The notes below the pieces were generated by a model, which saw only the letters and a program-made list of their open reading frames with translations, had not been told where the DNA came from and made no database searches. A program made the position numbers and the translations under genes. Below, piece after piece: positions 25,044 to 32,783 of a stretch of 45,599 nt of DNA (position 1 is its first letter; each line of letters begins with the position of its first letter). The stretch covers positions 1-45,599 of the forward strand of contig DATLFR010000057.1 of NCBI GenBank assembly GCA_035540895.1, written 5' to 3'. The stretch is from Actinomycetota bacterium (GTDB lineage: Bacteria; Actinomycetota; JAICYB01).

Positions 25044-25072
25044 AGCGTACCTTCACGACATCGCGTCGTCAA
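25044..25072 (-). promoter_or_regulatory. promoter and overlapping palindromic operator of the fused transporter operon
   Basis: On the minus strand TTGACG (25072-25067) and TACGCT (25049-25044) are 17 bases apart. The spacer contains TGTCGTGAA, as in the heme-oxygenase promoter at 1014-1022. The half-sites TTCACGAC (25052-25059) and GTCGTCAA (25065-25072) form an imperfect palindrome. A third CGACGTCG-type element follows at about 25078-25090. Confidence 0.65.
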
Positions 25073-25087
25073 GATAACGACGTCGCG

Positions 25088-25924
25088 TCACGAAGAACCC
25101 GTTCCTGCTCCACCCTCTTCTTCAACGCCCGGGGAGCTCCTGCCGATCAGTCGCCTCGCGGCGCGCACGACGGGCTCGTCGACCATCCGGCCCTCGTCGT
25201 CCACGCACACCCCGCCTCCCGCCGCGTGGAACAGCTCGACGAGACGGCGCGCCCGGGCGAGCTCGTCCGGGGAGGGCGTGAACGCCTCGTGGATCGGCTG
25301 CACCTGAGCCGGGTGGATCGCGGACCGGGCGCCGAAACCCATCCGGCGGAGCTCCAGCGTGCTCGCCCGCAGCGCATCGAGGTCGCGGAAGTCGGTCGAT
25401 ACCGGCGCGATGGGCGCGTCGAGGCCGGCGGCGGCGGATGCGAGGACGACCTGCGCCCGGTGGTACGCGAACTCCGGCTCCCCCGGCGAAGGCTCCACAC
25501 CCAGCTCGACGGCCAGGTCCGCCTCCCCGATGGCGAGCCGCACCACCCCCGGACAGGACGCTATCCCGACCGCGTCCACCAGTCCGGCCGCCGTCTCGAT
25601 GAGGGCGATCACGGACAGCTCCCTCACCTGCTCCACCGACGCGCGGGACGCCTTCGGCACCATCACCCCGTCCGAGCCGAGTCCGGCGATCGCGGACAGG
25701 TCGTCCGACATCGTGGGCCCCGAGTTCACGCGCACCCACACGGGGGGGCCGTCCGCACCACGGGAGCCCAGCCAGTCGCGGACGGTCCGACGGGCGAGCT
25801 CCTTGTTCTCGGGGGCGACCGCGTCCTCCAGGTCGACGATGAGCGCATCCGCCCCGCGGCCGGCGGCCTTGGCCAGCTTCTCCGGCTGGTCGCCCGGCAC
25901 GTACAGATAGGAGCGCGCGCTCAA
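25088..25924 (-). CDS. HpcH/HpaI-family (CitE-like) CoA ester lyase
   Basis: The 278-residue TIM-barrel protein matches the citrate-lyase beta-subunit/malyl- and citramalyl-CoA lyase family. The N-terminal RSYLYVPGDQPEKLAKA, the acidic VDLEDAVAPENK and the ALIETAAGL segments carry the family's metal- and substrate-binding residues. Such enzymes cleave 3-hydroxyacyl-CoA esters such as (S)-citramalyl-CoA. The start is TTG, overlapping the acyl-CoA dehydrogenase stop as TTGA. It is the last gene of an eight-gene operon. Substrate assignment is inference from the context. Confidence 0.82.
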   Translation of the reverse strand: MSARSYLYVPGDQPEKLAKAAGRGADALIVDLEDAVAPENKELARRTVRDWLGSRGADGPPVWVRVNSGPTMSDDLSAIAGLGSDGVMVPKASRASVEQVRELSVIALIETAAGLVDAVGIASCPGVVRLAIGEADLAVELGVEPSPGEPEFAYHRAQVVLASAAAGLDAPIAPVSTDFRDLDALRASTLELRRMGFGARSAIHPAQVQPIHEAFTPSPDELARARRLVELFHAAGGGVCVDDEGRMVDEPVVRAARRLIGRSSPGVEEEGGAGTGSS

Positions 25925-27075
25925 CGCTCCCCCCTCCGCAGCCCCTTGGCGATGACGGTGCGCAGGATGTCGTTGGTCCCCTCGCCGATGGCCATGAGCG
26001 GGGCGTCGCGGTAGAGGCGCTCGATGTCGAGCTCGGTGGAATACCCGTACCCGCCGTGGATGCGCATCGACTCGAGCGAGGCCTTGATCGCCACCTCGGA
26101 CGCGAACAGCTTGGCCATCCCGGCCTCCATGTCCGCCCGCTTGCCCGAGTCCGATCGTGACGCAGCCCACCAGGTGAGCAGGCGGGCCGCCTGCACCTCG
26201 GTGGCCATATCCGCGAGCTTGAGCTGGATGGCCTGGAAATCGGCGATCGGACGTCCGAACGCCTGGCGCTGCTCGGAGTAGGACAGGGCGGCGTCCAGGG
26301 CGGCCTGGGCGATCCCGACCGCGCGGGCCGCGATGTTGATCCGTCCGACCTCGAGTCCGGACAGCACCTGCTGCAGGCCCCGCCCCTCGACGCCACCCAG
26401 CAGGTGGTCGGCGGGGACGCGGACGTCGTCCAACACCACCTCGCACGACTCGGTCCCCTTGTAGCCGAGCTTCCCGATGTCGCGGGAGACCTCGACGCCG
26501 GGTGCGTCCATGTCCACGATCAGCACGCTCATCCCGCGGTGGGGCGGGTCGGCGGTGGGGTCGGTCTTCACGAGCACGGGCAGGATCGCCGCGTGGCGGG
26601 CGTTGGTGATCCAGGTCTTCGTCCCGCGCACGACGTAGTGGTCGCCGTCGCGGGTCGCGCGGGTCGTGATGCCCTGCAGGTCGCTGCCGGCTCCCGGCTC
26701 GGTCAGCCCGATCCCCGTGCGCATCTCGCCCGTGGCGAGCTTCGGGAGCCAACGCTGCTTCTGCTCCTCGGTGCCGTGGTGGTCGATCGTCCAGCACGCG
26801 AGCGAGTGGCTCCCGATCGTGCCGGCCACCCCCATCCAGGCCTTCGAGATCTCCTCGAAGACGAGCGCGAGAGAGACCATGTCCACGCCCAGGCCCCCGT
26901 AGCCCTCCGGGACCGTGAGCCCGAACAGGCCCATCTCCTTCATCTTCTCCACGATCGGCGTCGGGTAGGTGCCGTCGTGCTCCCACTCGCGGGCCACGGG
27001 TGCGATGTGGTCGCGCGCGAAGTCGGCGATCACCTTGCGGAAGAGCTGCTGCTCCTCGGAGAGCTCGAAGTCCAT
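25921..27075 (-). CDS. acyl-CoA dehydrogenase
   Basis: The 384-residue protein is a typical FAD-dependent acyl-CoA dehydrogenase that forms the alpha,beta-double bond of an acyl-CoA. LTEPGAGSD is the FAD-contact loop and the C-terminal HGGYGYSTELDIERLYRD segment is family-typical. The catalytic base is the Glu in IGEGTNDI. The ATG directly follows the TAG of the DUF35 gene, whose end supplies TTGGAGG as ribosome-binding site. It is seventh in the CaiB operon. Confidence 0.9.
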   Translation of the reverse strand: MDFELSEEQQLFRKVIADFARDHIAPVAREWEHDGTYPTPIVEKMKEMGLFGLTVPEGYGGLGVDMVSLALVFEEISKAWMGVAGTIGSHSLACWTIDHHGTEEQKQRWLPKLATGEMRTGIGLTEPGAGSDLQGITTRATRDGDHYVVRGTKTWITNARHAAILPVLVKTDPTADPPHRGMSVLIVDMDAPGVEVSRDIGKLGYKGTESCEVVLDDVRVPADHLLGGVEGRGLQQVLSGLEVGRINIAARAVGIAQAALDAALSYSEQRQAFGRPIADFQAIQLKLADMATEVQAARLLTWWAASRSDSGKRADMEAGMAKLFASEVAIKASLESMRIHGGYGYSTELDIERLYRDAPLMAIGEGTNDILRTVIAKGLRRGER

Positions 27076-27471
27076 CTATCCTCCAACCGGTGTGAACAGG
27101 GGGAGCTTGCGTCCGTCGGACAGGTCCTCCCACACGACGCGCACCCGGGAGCCGCACCCGACCTCGCCCCCGACGATGTTGGTGAGGATCACCGGACCCT
27201 CGTCTAGCCGGACGAGCGCGACCGTGTAGGGAGCCGCGAAGGCGGGGTGGGGGGACCGGTGCACGACCGTGTAGGAGTACACCTCACCCTCCCCGGGCGA
27301 CTCCACGTATGCGAGGTCGGCGGACCAGCACTTCGTGCATAGGGAGCGCGGGTAGTGCTGTGCGTTCCCGCACGAACCGCACCGCTGGACGAGCAGACGC
27401 TCCTCGGACGTCGCCTCCCACCACGGTGCGGTGAGCGCGTCGGGAGGAGCGATCGGGCGCGGCTCGCTCAT
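27076..27471 (-). CDS. DUF35 OB-fold/zinc-ribbon acyl-CoA-associated protein
   Basis: The 131-residue protein has an N-terminal rubredoxin-like zinc ribbon with Cys31, Cys34, Cys45 and Cys48 (CGSCG and CTKC) and then an OB-fold. DUF35 proteins pair with thiolase-like enzymes and stabilise or activate them. The thiolase-like gene lies immediately upstream in the same operon with ATGA overlap (27468-27471), supporting a two-protein complex. Confidence 0.88.
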   Translation of the reverse strand: MSEPRPIAPPDALTAPWWEATSEERLLVQRCGSCGNAQHYPRSLCTKCWSADLAYVESPGEGEVYSYTVVHRSPHPAFAAPYTVALVRLDEGPVILTNIVGGEVGCGSRVRVVWEDLSDGRKLPLFTPVGG

Positions 27472-28610
27472 CGGTCCACCCCCAGGACGACGGTCGAGTG
27501 CGTGGACAGGATCCCGCCCGTCCCGTGGCAGAGCGCGAGCCGCGCGTCCGGGACCTGCCGGGCGCCGCACTCCCCTCGGAGCTGGCGCACCGCCTCCACC
27601 ACGAGAAGGATGCCGAGCATGCCCGGGTGGCAGTACGAGAGCCCGCCCCCGGACGTGTTCATCGCCAGGTCGCCGCCTGGACCGAGCCGCTCGGCCGATG
27701 CGAACGCGCCCCCCTCGCCGCGCTCGCAGAACCCCAGTGCCTCCAGGGTGAGCAGCACGGTGATCGTGAACGAGTCGTAGATCTGGAGGACGTCGATGTC
27801 CGCAGGCGTCGTGCCGCTGCTCTCGAACGCGATGCGTCCGGACAGGTAGGCCCCCGTCGCGGTGAGGTCCGGCATCTGCGAGAACGAGCTGTGCGTGCTC
27901 GACTCCCCGTGTCCGAGCACGACCACCGGCGTCTCCGAGAGGTCGCGGGCCCGCTCGAGCGAGGTCATCACGACCGCCCCCCCGCCGTCGGTGACCAGGC
28001 AGCAGTCGAGCGTGCGCAGGGGCGAGCTGACCGTCGGCGACGCGAGCACGTCTTCCACCGTGAGAGGTCCGTCGCCGTGGCGGTACGCCTTCGGGTTGAG
28101 CAGCGCCCACTCCCGCGCGGCGACGGCGATCTCGGCGAGCTGCTCGGGCGTGGTCCCGAACTCGTGCATGTGACGCTGCGCTGCCAGCGCGTACATCGAC
28201 AGGGGGTTGAGCGGTCCGTACGGGGTCTCGAACTGACCGGCGGGCGTCCGGTCGTCCGGGGTGCCGGCCAGCCTTCTCCGCTTGGCCGAGCGCTGGTCGC
28301 TCCCGTAGCAGATCAGCGCGACCTCGCAGAGCCCGGCCTCTATCGCGGCCGCCGCGTGGGAGACGAAGATCTCGAAGGAGGAGCCGCCGGCCATCGTGGA
28401 GTCGGTCCAGGTCGGGTAGATGCCGAGGTACTCGGCGGCCAGCGTGGCCGGGAACCGTCCGACGCCCGCCGTGAAGAGCCCGTCGACGTCCGGGAAGGCC
28501 AAGCCGGCGTCGTCCAGGGCCGCCTTCGAGGCCTGGGCCAGCAGGTCGAGGGCGGTGCGGCCCGTCACTCCGAGGTCGGACTCGGCGACGCCCACGATGC
28601 ACGCGGTCAC
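27468..28610 (-). CDS. thiolase-superfamily protein of lipid-transfer/retro-aldolase type
   Basis: The 380-residue protein has the thiolase fold, but the region where the nucleophilic Cys of a true thiolase is expected reads STMAGGSSFE, with glycine (residues 75-76) instead. Tyr278 (IYDSF) and Tyr326 (LSYCHPG) lie where the aldolase Ltp2 is thought to use tyrosines. Together with the adjacent DUF35 gene this points to a retro-aldol, not a thiolytic, cleavage of a hydroxyacyl-CoA. GTG 28610 overlaps the MaoC stop (GTGA). The substrate is unknown. Confidence 0.8.
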   Translation of the reverse strand: MTACIVGVAESDLGVTGRTALDLLAQASKAALDDAGLAFPDVDGLFTAGVGRFPATLAAEYLGIYPTWTDSTMAGGSSFEIFVSHAAAAIEAGLCEVALICYGSDQRSAKRRRLAGTPDDRTPAGQFETPYGPLNPLSMYALAAQRHMHEFGTTPEQLAEIAVAAREWALLNPKAYRHGDGPLTVEDVLASPTVSSPLRTLDCCLVTDGGGAVVMTSLERARDLSETPVVVLGHGESSTHSSFSQMPDLTATGAYLSGRIAFESSGTTPADIDVLQIYDSFTITVLLTLEALGFCERGEGGAFASAERLGPGGDLAMNTSGGGLSYCHPGMLGILLVVEAVRQLRGECGARQVPDARLALCHGTGGILSTHSTVVLGVDR

Positions 28611-28984
28611 AGCCGCACCCGCGCGCTCCCCGTGGCCGCCACGCGTTCCCCGACCGTGACCTTGTGCTCGGTCGACACGTGTTCCTCACCGACCTCGGTC
28701 ACCTCGGCCTCGCACCGGACGGTCTCCCCCGCGAACACCATCGACCGGAACCGGAAGCTCAGGTGGGTGATGAACGCCCGGGGGCCGAGGTGGTCGATCA
28801 GTTGCTCGGCCATGAGCGCACCGAGCGCCTGTCCGTCCACGACCGGACCCGGGAGCCCGGCGGCTTCGGAGACCTGCCGGTCGTAGTGCATGCGGTGGTG
28901 GTCCCAGGTCGCGCCGGCGTAGGCCACCATGTCCGCGATCGTGATCGTCCGCTCGAGCGGCGGGAGCGCGTCGCCCGCTTTCAC
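28607..28984 (-). CDS. MaoC-like hydratase (HadB-type half)
   Basis: A 125-residue single hotdog protein with ATWDHHRMHYDRQVSEAAG, the hydratase motif region, and PVVDGQ where family members usually show a His-Gly. It probably pairs with the longer MaoC protein encoded just upstream (28981), as HadA and HadB do in the mycobacterial fatty-acid system. GTG 28984 overlaps that gene's stop, and its own stop overlaps the thiolase start. Confidence 0.75.
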   Translation of the reverse strand: MKAGDALPPLERTITIADMVAYAGATWDHHRMHYDRQVSEAAGLPGPVVDGQALGALMAEQLIDHLGPRAFITHLSFRFRSMVFAGETVRCEAEVTEVGEEHVSTEHKVTVGERVAATGSARVRL

Positions 28985-29472
28985 TTCCGCTCCTTGTAGA
29001 TCAGCGTCTCGGTGTTGCGCGCGATCGGCTCTCCGGAAGCGTCTGTGTAGGTGACCTCAGAGGTCACGACCAGCATCGCCTCCCCAGCCGAGGTGGTTCG
29101 CTCCGTGATGTCGACCAGTCGCCACGTCGTGGTGACGAGGTCGTCGGGACGCAGGTGCCGGTGGAACTCGTAGGCGTTGCCGCCCCTGATCGCGGCCAGG
29201 TGATCGACCGGGAGCCCCCACGTGTGGCCCGCGTAGCCGTCGGGGTCTGGCGGGAGTTCGACGAACTGGTTCGACTCGCAGACGAAGGTGGGGGGCGCGA
29301 CAACGTCGTCGAACCCGTGGTCGCGAGCGTACGCGGGGTCGCGGTACAGCGGGTTGTCGTCGCCCATCGCGCGCGCGAAGTAGCGGATCGCGGCCCGTCC
29401 GACCTCCTCGTTCGCCGTGTAGACGACCTCGCGCCCGATGTGGGTGCGGATCTCGTCGGTGAGCAGAGTCAC
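28981..29472 (-). CDS. MaoC-family hydratase, FAS1-like dehydratase N-terminal type
   Basis: The 163-residue protein matches the FAS1-like dehydratase half of MaoC proteins (HadA-type). YFARAMGDDNPLYRDPAYA and VAPPTFV are characteristic. It likely forms a heterodimer with the 125-residue MaoC protein next downstream and hydrates an enoyl-CoA. GTG 29472 overlaps the MmgE/PrpD stop by four bases. It is third in the eight-gene operon. Confidence 0.78.
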   Translation of the reverse strand: MTLLTDEIRTHIGREVVYTANEEVGRAAIRYFARAMGDDNPLYRDPAYARDHGFDDVVAPPTFVCESNQFVELPPDPDGYAGHTWGLPVDHLAAIRGGNAYEFHRHLRPDDLVTTTWRLVDITERTTSAGEAMLVVTSEVTYTDASGEPIARNTETLIYKERK

Positions 29473-30761
29473 GCCACCGGCTCCCGCGCGAGCGCCGCCT
29501 CGAAGATCTCCTCCACCGAAGCGAGCGACGCGAGCCCGAGCACCGTGTCGGCGAGCCGCTCCACGGGGCCCCCGGCGTTCGCGCGCAGCTTCGCGATCAG
29601 CTCGGCGTCTGACGGGTCGCGCAGCGCGGGAGCCTCGCCCACGCGACCGCCGACCTCGACCCGGCCGGGAGCCTCGGCCGGTGGTCCGGCGAACGACGTC
29701 ACCTCGTAGCGGACCCGTCCCGCCAGCTCGGCCACCTCCGGACGGTCCAGCCGCTCCAACGAGTCGACGGTCAGCTCGCCGTCGGTGGCCAGGACCGCCG
29801 CGCAGAACGGGAGGCTGAACCTGGCCTCGTAAGGGGTCCGGGGCCGGGCCTTCTGCGCAGCCGGCTCGCAGACGATCTCGACCGCGCCGGGCGGCACCCG
29901 GAAGACGAGGTCGTCGTCCGGGAGCGGCAGCAGCGTGCGCAGCGCGTCGAGCGGCGCAAGGACGAGCTGGCACGCCGGGTAGGGCTTCATAGACGTGGCG
30001 AGCATGTCCCAGCGCGATCCGAGGTCGGCGGTCAGCGCGTACGGGTCGACCTCGGCCTGCAGGTACGAGCGGTACAGGCCGTGCTTGCCCTCCAGGATCG
30101 TGTCCGGTCCGTCCGCCCCGGCCGCCGCCAGGCGCGCGGCCATGATCCCGTTCATCGACGCGAGCCCCGGGTGCAGCTGCTTCGTCGAGGAGCCGGTGTG
30201 CAGGAACTCGAGCGATCCGGCGGCCAGGCTCCCGGCGATGCCCAGCGCATGGGTGGTCCGCTCGGCATCCAGCCCAATCAGGCGGGAGGCGACCAGGGCG
30301 GCCGCGAAGACGCCACAGACCGATGTCGCGTGCAGGCCGCGGGAGTGGAACCCGTGCGGGACCGCCGCGCCCAGCCGGACCACCGTCTCGTACCCGGCCG
30401 CGGCGGCGGCCAGTACCTCGCGCCCGGACGCCGTAGGGAAGGCGAGCGCGGCGGGCAGGACGGCGGCGGTTGCGTGCACGAGCGCCGCCGGATGCGTGTC
30501 GTCGAAATCGAGCGCATGGACGAGCGCGCCGTTGGCGAGCGCGGCCATGGGAGCCGATGCGCGCAGTCCGACGCCGAGGACGGGAGCCTCTTCGTCGGAT
30601 GTCCGGACGGCCTGAAGGACCGACGGGACGGCGCCCGTCCGGACGGCGGCCAGCGCACAGCCCACGCCGTCCAGCATGTGCCTCGTTACCTTCGCCTCCA
30701 CCTCCGGCGGGACGTCGTGGAGCGAGAGCGCCCACTCGCTGATGCGTCGGGCGGCGGTCAT
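29469..30761 (-). CDS. MmgE/PrpD-family protein
   Basis: The 430-residue protein belongs to the family that includes 2-methylcitrate dehydratase PrpD and cis-aconitate decarboxylase (IRG1/CAD). Key-region similarity is visible: LDFDDTHP (residues 84-91; compare Asp93 and Thr97 of human IRG1), His96, HATSVCG with His144, and TKQLHPG with Lys194 and His197. Whether it decarboxylates, dehydrates or isomerises cannot be decided. Its position between a CoA-transferase and acyl-CoA hydratases suggests that it makes or processes a di- or tricarboxylic acid. ATG 30761 overlaps the CaiB stop. Confidence 0.82.
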   Translation of the reverse strand: MTAARRISEWALSLHDVPPEVEAKVTRHMLDGVGCALAAVRTGAVPSVLQAVRTSDEEAPVLGVGLRASAPMAALANGALVHALDFDDTHPAALVHATAAVLPAALAFPTASGREVLAAAAAGYETVVRLGAAVPHGFHSRGLHATSVCGVFAAALVASRLIGLDAERTTHALGIAGSLAAGSLEFLHTGSSTKQLHPGLASMNGIMAARLAAAGADGPDTILEGKHGLYRSYLQAEVDPYALTADLGSRWDMLATSMKPYPACQLVLAPLDALRTLLPLPDDDLVFRVPPGAVEIVCEPAAQKARPRTPYEARFSLPFCAAVLATDGELTVDSLERLDRPEVAELAGRVRYEVTSFAGPPAEAPGRVEVGGRVGEAPALRDPSDAELIAKLRANAGGPVERLADTVLGLASLASVEEIFEAALAREPVA

Positions 30762-31954
30762 CGTCCGAACGCCCCCGCCTCCCGCAGGCGGGTCACGGTC
30801 GGTTCGTCGTAGCCGAGGAGTTCGGTGAGCACGTAGGGCTCGTCCTCGCCGCGCGTGGGAGCCCGGCGGTACTCGGTGGGCGGCGGCCCGACGCGCACGG
30901 GGCTGGCCGGCTCGGTGACCGTGCCGAAGGCCGGGTGCTCGACGGTGACGAGCATCCCGCGCGCCTCGGTCTGCGGATCGGCCAGGGCCTGCGCCACGTC
31001 GTTGACAGGTCCGCACGGCACCCCGGCCTCGGTGAGGAGCTTGAGCCATTCGTCGCCGGGCCGGGCGCGGAAGGCGGCGTCGAGGATGGCGATCAGCTCG
31101 TCGCGGTTGCGGCGGCGCGCATCGAAGTCGCGGAACCGGTCGTCGTCGGCGAGCTCGGGCTGTCCGATCGCGGCGGCCAGGCGCTGCCAGAACTTCTCCT
31201 TGGCGCACCCGACGATGATCCACCCGTCGGCGGTCGGGAAGTTCTGGAAGGGGACGAGCGACGGGTGCGCCGAACGCGAGAGCCGCTCCGGCGTGAACCC
31301 CCCGTTGAGGTGCCACGTGGCCGGGTAGCTGAGCATCCCTATCGCGACGTCGAACAGGCTGACGTCGCAGTCGGTGCCGACGCCGTCGCGCCGCGCGGCG
31401 TGCAGACCGGCGAGCAGGGACGTGGCCGCCACGATCCCGCCCATGTAGTCGACGAGGGAGAGACCCGACTTGGCCGGGGGGCCGTCGGGCTCCCCGGTCA
31501 GGCTCATCCACCCCGCGATGCCCTGCAGGATGTAGTCGTAACCGGGCTCGGCCCGCCGGGGCCCGGTCATCCCGAACCCGGTGAGCGAGCAGCAGACGAT
31601 GGCCGGGTTCAGGTGCTTCAGGTCGTCGTAGGTGATGCGCAGCCGCTGCGGGACGTCTCCCCGCAGGTTGGAGTAGACGGCGTCGGACACCCGCACGAGG
31701 TCCTCGAGCACCTCACGCCCCGCGTCGGTGGACACGTCGAGGCTGAGCGAGCGCTTGTTGCGGTTGAACGTCTCGAAGAACAGTGAGTCCTCGCCCTGCG
31801 CGAACGGGGGGACGTACCGCCCGACGTCGCCGCCCGTCCGGGGGTCCTCGATCTTGATGACCTCGGCTCCCAGGTCGGCCAGGTGCAGGGAGCCGAACGG
31901 TCCGGCGCCGTACTGCTCGAGCGCCACGATGCGGACATCCCCCAGCGGCTTCAT
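30758..31954 (-). CDS. CaiB/BaiF-family CoA-transferase (class III)
   Basis: The 398-residue protein is a class III CoA-transferase that moves CoA from a donor thioester to a free acid. Asp169 in SLVDYMGG sits at the same number and motif as the catalytic Asp169 of formyl-CoA transferase Frc. GADLGAEVIKIEDPRTGGDVGR-like N-terminal sequence is family-typical. The ATG at 31954 is preferred over upstream in-frame codons because the family start MKPLGDVRIVALE begins there. It is first in the leftward eight-gene operon and divergent from a MaoC hydratase gene. Confidence 0.88.
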   Translation of the reverse strand: MKPLGDVRIVALEQYGAGPFGSLHLADLGAEVIKIEDPRTGGDVGRYVPPFAQGEDSLFFETFNRNKRSLSLDVSTDAGREVLEDLVRVSDAVYSNLRGDVPQRLRITYDDLKHLNPAIVCCSLTGFGMTGPRRAEPGYDYILQGIAGWMSLTGEPDGPPAKSGLSLVDYMGGIVAATSLLAGLHAARRDGVGTDCDVSLFDVAIGMLSYPATWHLNGGFTPERLSRSAHPSLVPFQNFPTADGWIIVGCAKEKFWQRLAAAIGQPELADDDRFRDFDARRRNRDELIAILDAAFRARPGDEWLKLLTEAGVPCGPVNDVAQALADPQTEARGMLVTVEHPAFGTVTEPASPVRVGPPPTEYRRAPTRGEDEPYVLTELLGYDEPTVTRLREAGAFGR

Positions 31955-31986
31955 CGTCCGTCCAGGATAGTCCCGTCCGGACGCCT

Positions 31987-32011
31987 GTTCCAGTGGGAGG
32001 AACGCTGGACC
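31987..32011. promoter_or_regulatory. GTTCC-N7-GGAAC operator in the CaiB/MaoC divergent region
   Basis: GTTCC (31987-31991), AGTGGGA, GGAAC (31999-32003), then GCT and the degenerate half-site GGACC. The motif TGTTCCA-N6-GGAACGCTG is shared with the nitrilase/MaoC divergent region at 9849-9870. It lies between the two divergent start codons. Confidence 0.5.
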
Positions 32012-32020
32012 GCCCAGCGG

Positions 32021-32026
32021 TATGCT
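32021..32026 (+). promoter_or_regulatory. -10 element (TATGCT), probable leaderless MaoC start
   Basis: TATGCT ends seven bases before ATG 32034, and no ribosome-binding site lies between. The ATG inside the hexamer (32022) is in frame but less likely as a start for this reason. Confidence 0.45.
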
Positions 32027-32033
32027 CTCGGAC

Positions 32034-32552
32034 ATGAACGCGCCGCAGATGTGGACGGGCCGGTACTTCGAGGACTTCGAGGTCGGCGACGTCTACCGCC
32101 ACCCGCTCGGCCGCACCATCACCGAGGCGGACAACATCTGGTTCACGCTGCTGACGATGAACACGAACCAGATGCACTTCAACGCCCACTACGCCGAGAA
32201 GAGCACGTTCGGGAAGTACCTCGTGAACTCGGGCCTCACCGTTGCCATCGTGCTCGGGATCTCGGTCTCCGACGTCAGCCAGAACGCGATGGCCAACCTG
32301 AGCTGGGAGGAGATCAAGCTGCTCCACCCGGTCTTCGTCGGCGACACCCTCTACGCCGAGAGCCTCGTGGTGGACAAGCGGGAGTCGCGGTCCCGGCCGT
32401 ACGCGGGGATCGTGAGCGTCAAGACGCGCGGGCTGAACCAGGACGGCGACGTCTGCCTGACCTGGAAGCGGTCGGTGATGGTCTACAAGCGCGACGCCCC
32501 CCAGGACAAGGGGCACTTCCCCGAGGCGCGGGAGCCGCTGACCGACGACTGA
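32034..32552 (+). CDS. MaoC-family hydratase, itaconyl-CoA hydratase-like
   Basis: The 172-residue hotdog protein resembles the MaoC group that includes itaconyl-CoA hydratases: GRYFEDFEVGDVYRHPLGRT, LTMNTNQMHFNAHYA and a late RESRSRPYAGIVSVKTRGLN are recognisable. Such enzymes hydrate itaconyl- or mesaconyl-CoA to citramalyl-CoA. Divergent from the CaiB operon, which ends in a CitE-like lyase; the three enzymes would be enough for an itaconate-type route. That is inference. A usual His-Gly is replaced by Asn-Ser (VNSGLTV). Confidence 0.75.
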   Translation: MNAPQMWTGRYFEDFEVGDVYRHPLGRTITEADNIWFTLLTMNTNQMHFNAHYAEKSTFGKYLVNSGLTVAIVLGISVSDVSQNAMANLSWEEIKLLHPVFVGDTLYAESLVVDKRESRSRPYAGIVSVKTRGLNQDGDVCLTWKRSVMVYKRDAPQDKGHFPEAREPLTDD

Positions 32553-32594
32553 CGGGCCGTCCCTCGATCGGACGGACCGAGTTCCTTCGCCGTT

Positions 32595-32645
32595 CCGGGA
32601 CACACGGGCTCGCCTCGCGGCTCTCCTGCGCGGCCTGTGTCCCGG
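32595..32645. repeat. inverted repeat between convergent genes
   Basis: CCGGGACACA (32595-32604) and TGTGTCCCGG (32636-32645) form a perfect 10-bp stem with a 31-base loop. It lies in the 231-base gap after the MaoC gene and before the 3' end of the MFS gene, so it could act as a two-way terminator. The right arm is part of the REP-like repeat copy 2. Confidence 0.45.
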
Positions 32646-32724
32646 ACCGGCGACATGCTGCCGCTCCCGCGCACGGACCGCCACCTACCCCCAACCCGGG
32701 CGGACGCGTGTCCCGGACCGGCGA
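32637..32724. repeat. dispersed REP-like 17-bp repeat, copies 2 and 3
   Basis: GTGTCCCGGACCGGCGA occurs identically at 32637-32653 and 32708-32724. A third copy with one change is at 18-34. Copy 3 is followed by TCGGGA, which pairs with TCCCG inside the repeat. Confidence 0.5.
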
Positions 32725-32783
32725 TCGGGACGTGCACGGGAGCCCGCCCCCGAGCTCCCGAGCCCCCGGGTGGAGCGGCGGGG

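Noticed and set aside
32034-32552. Start at ATG 32022 for the MaoC gene
   Set aside because: That ATG lies inside the TATGCT -10 hexamer, and conserved sequence starts after 32034.
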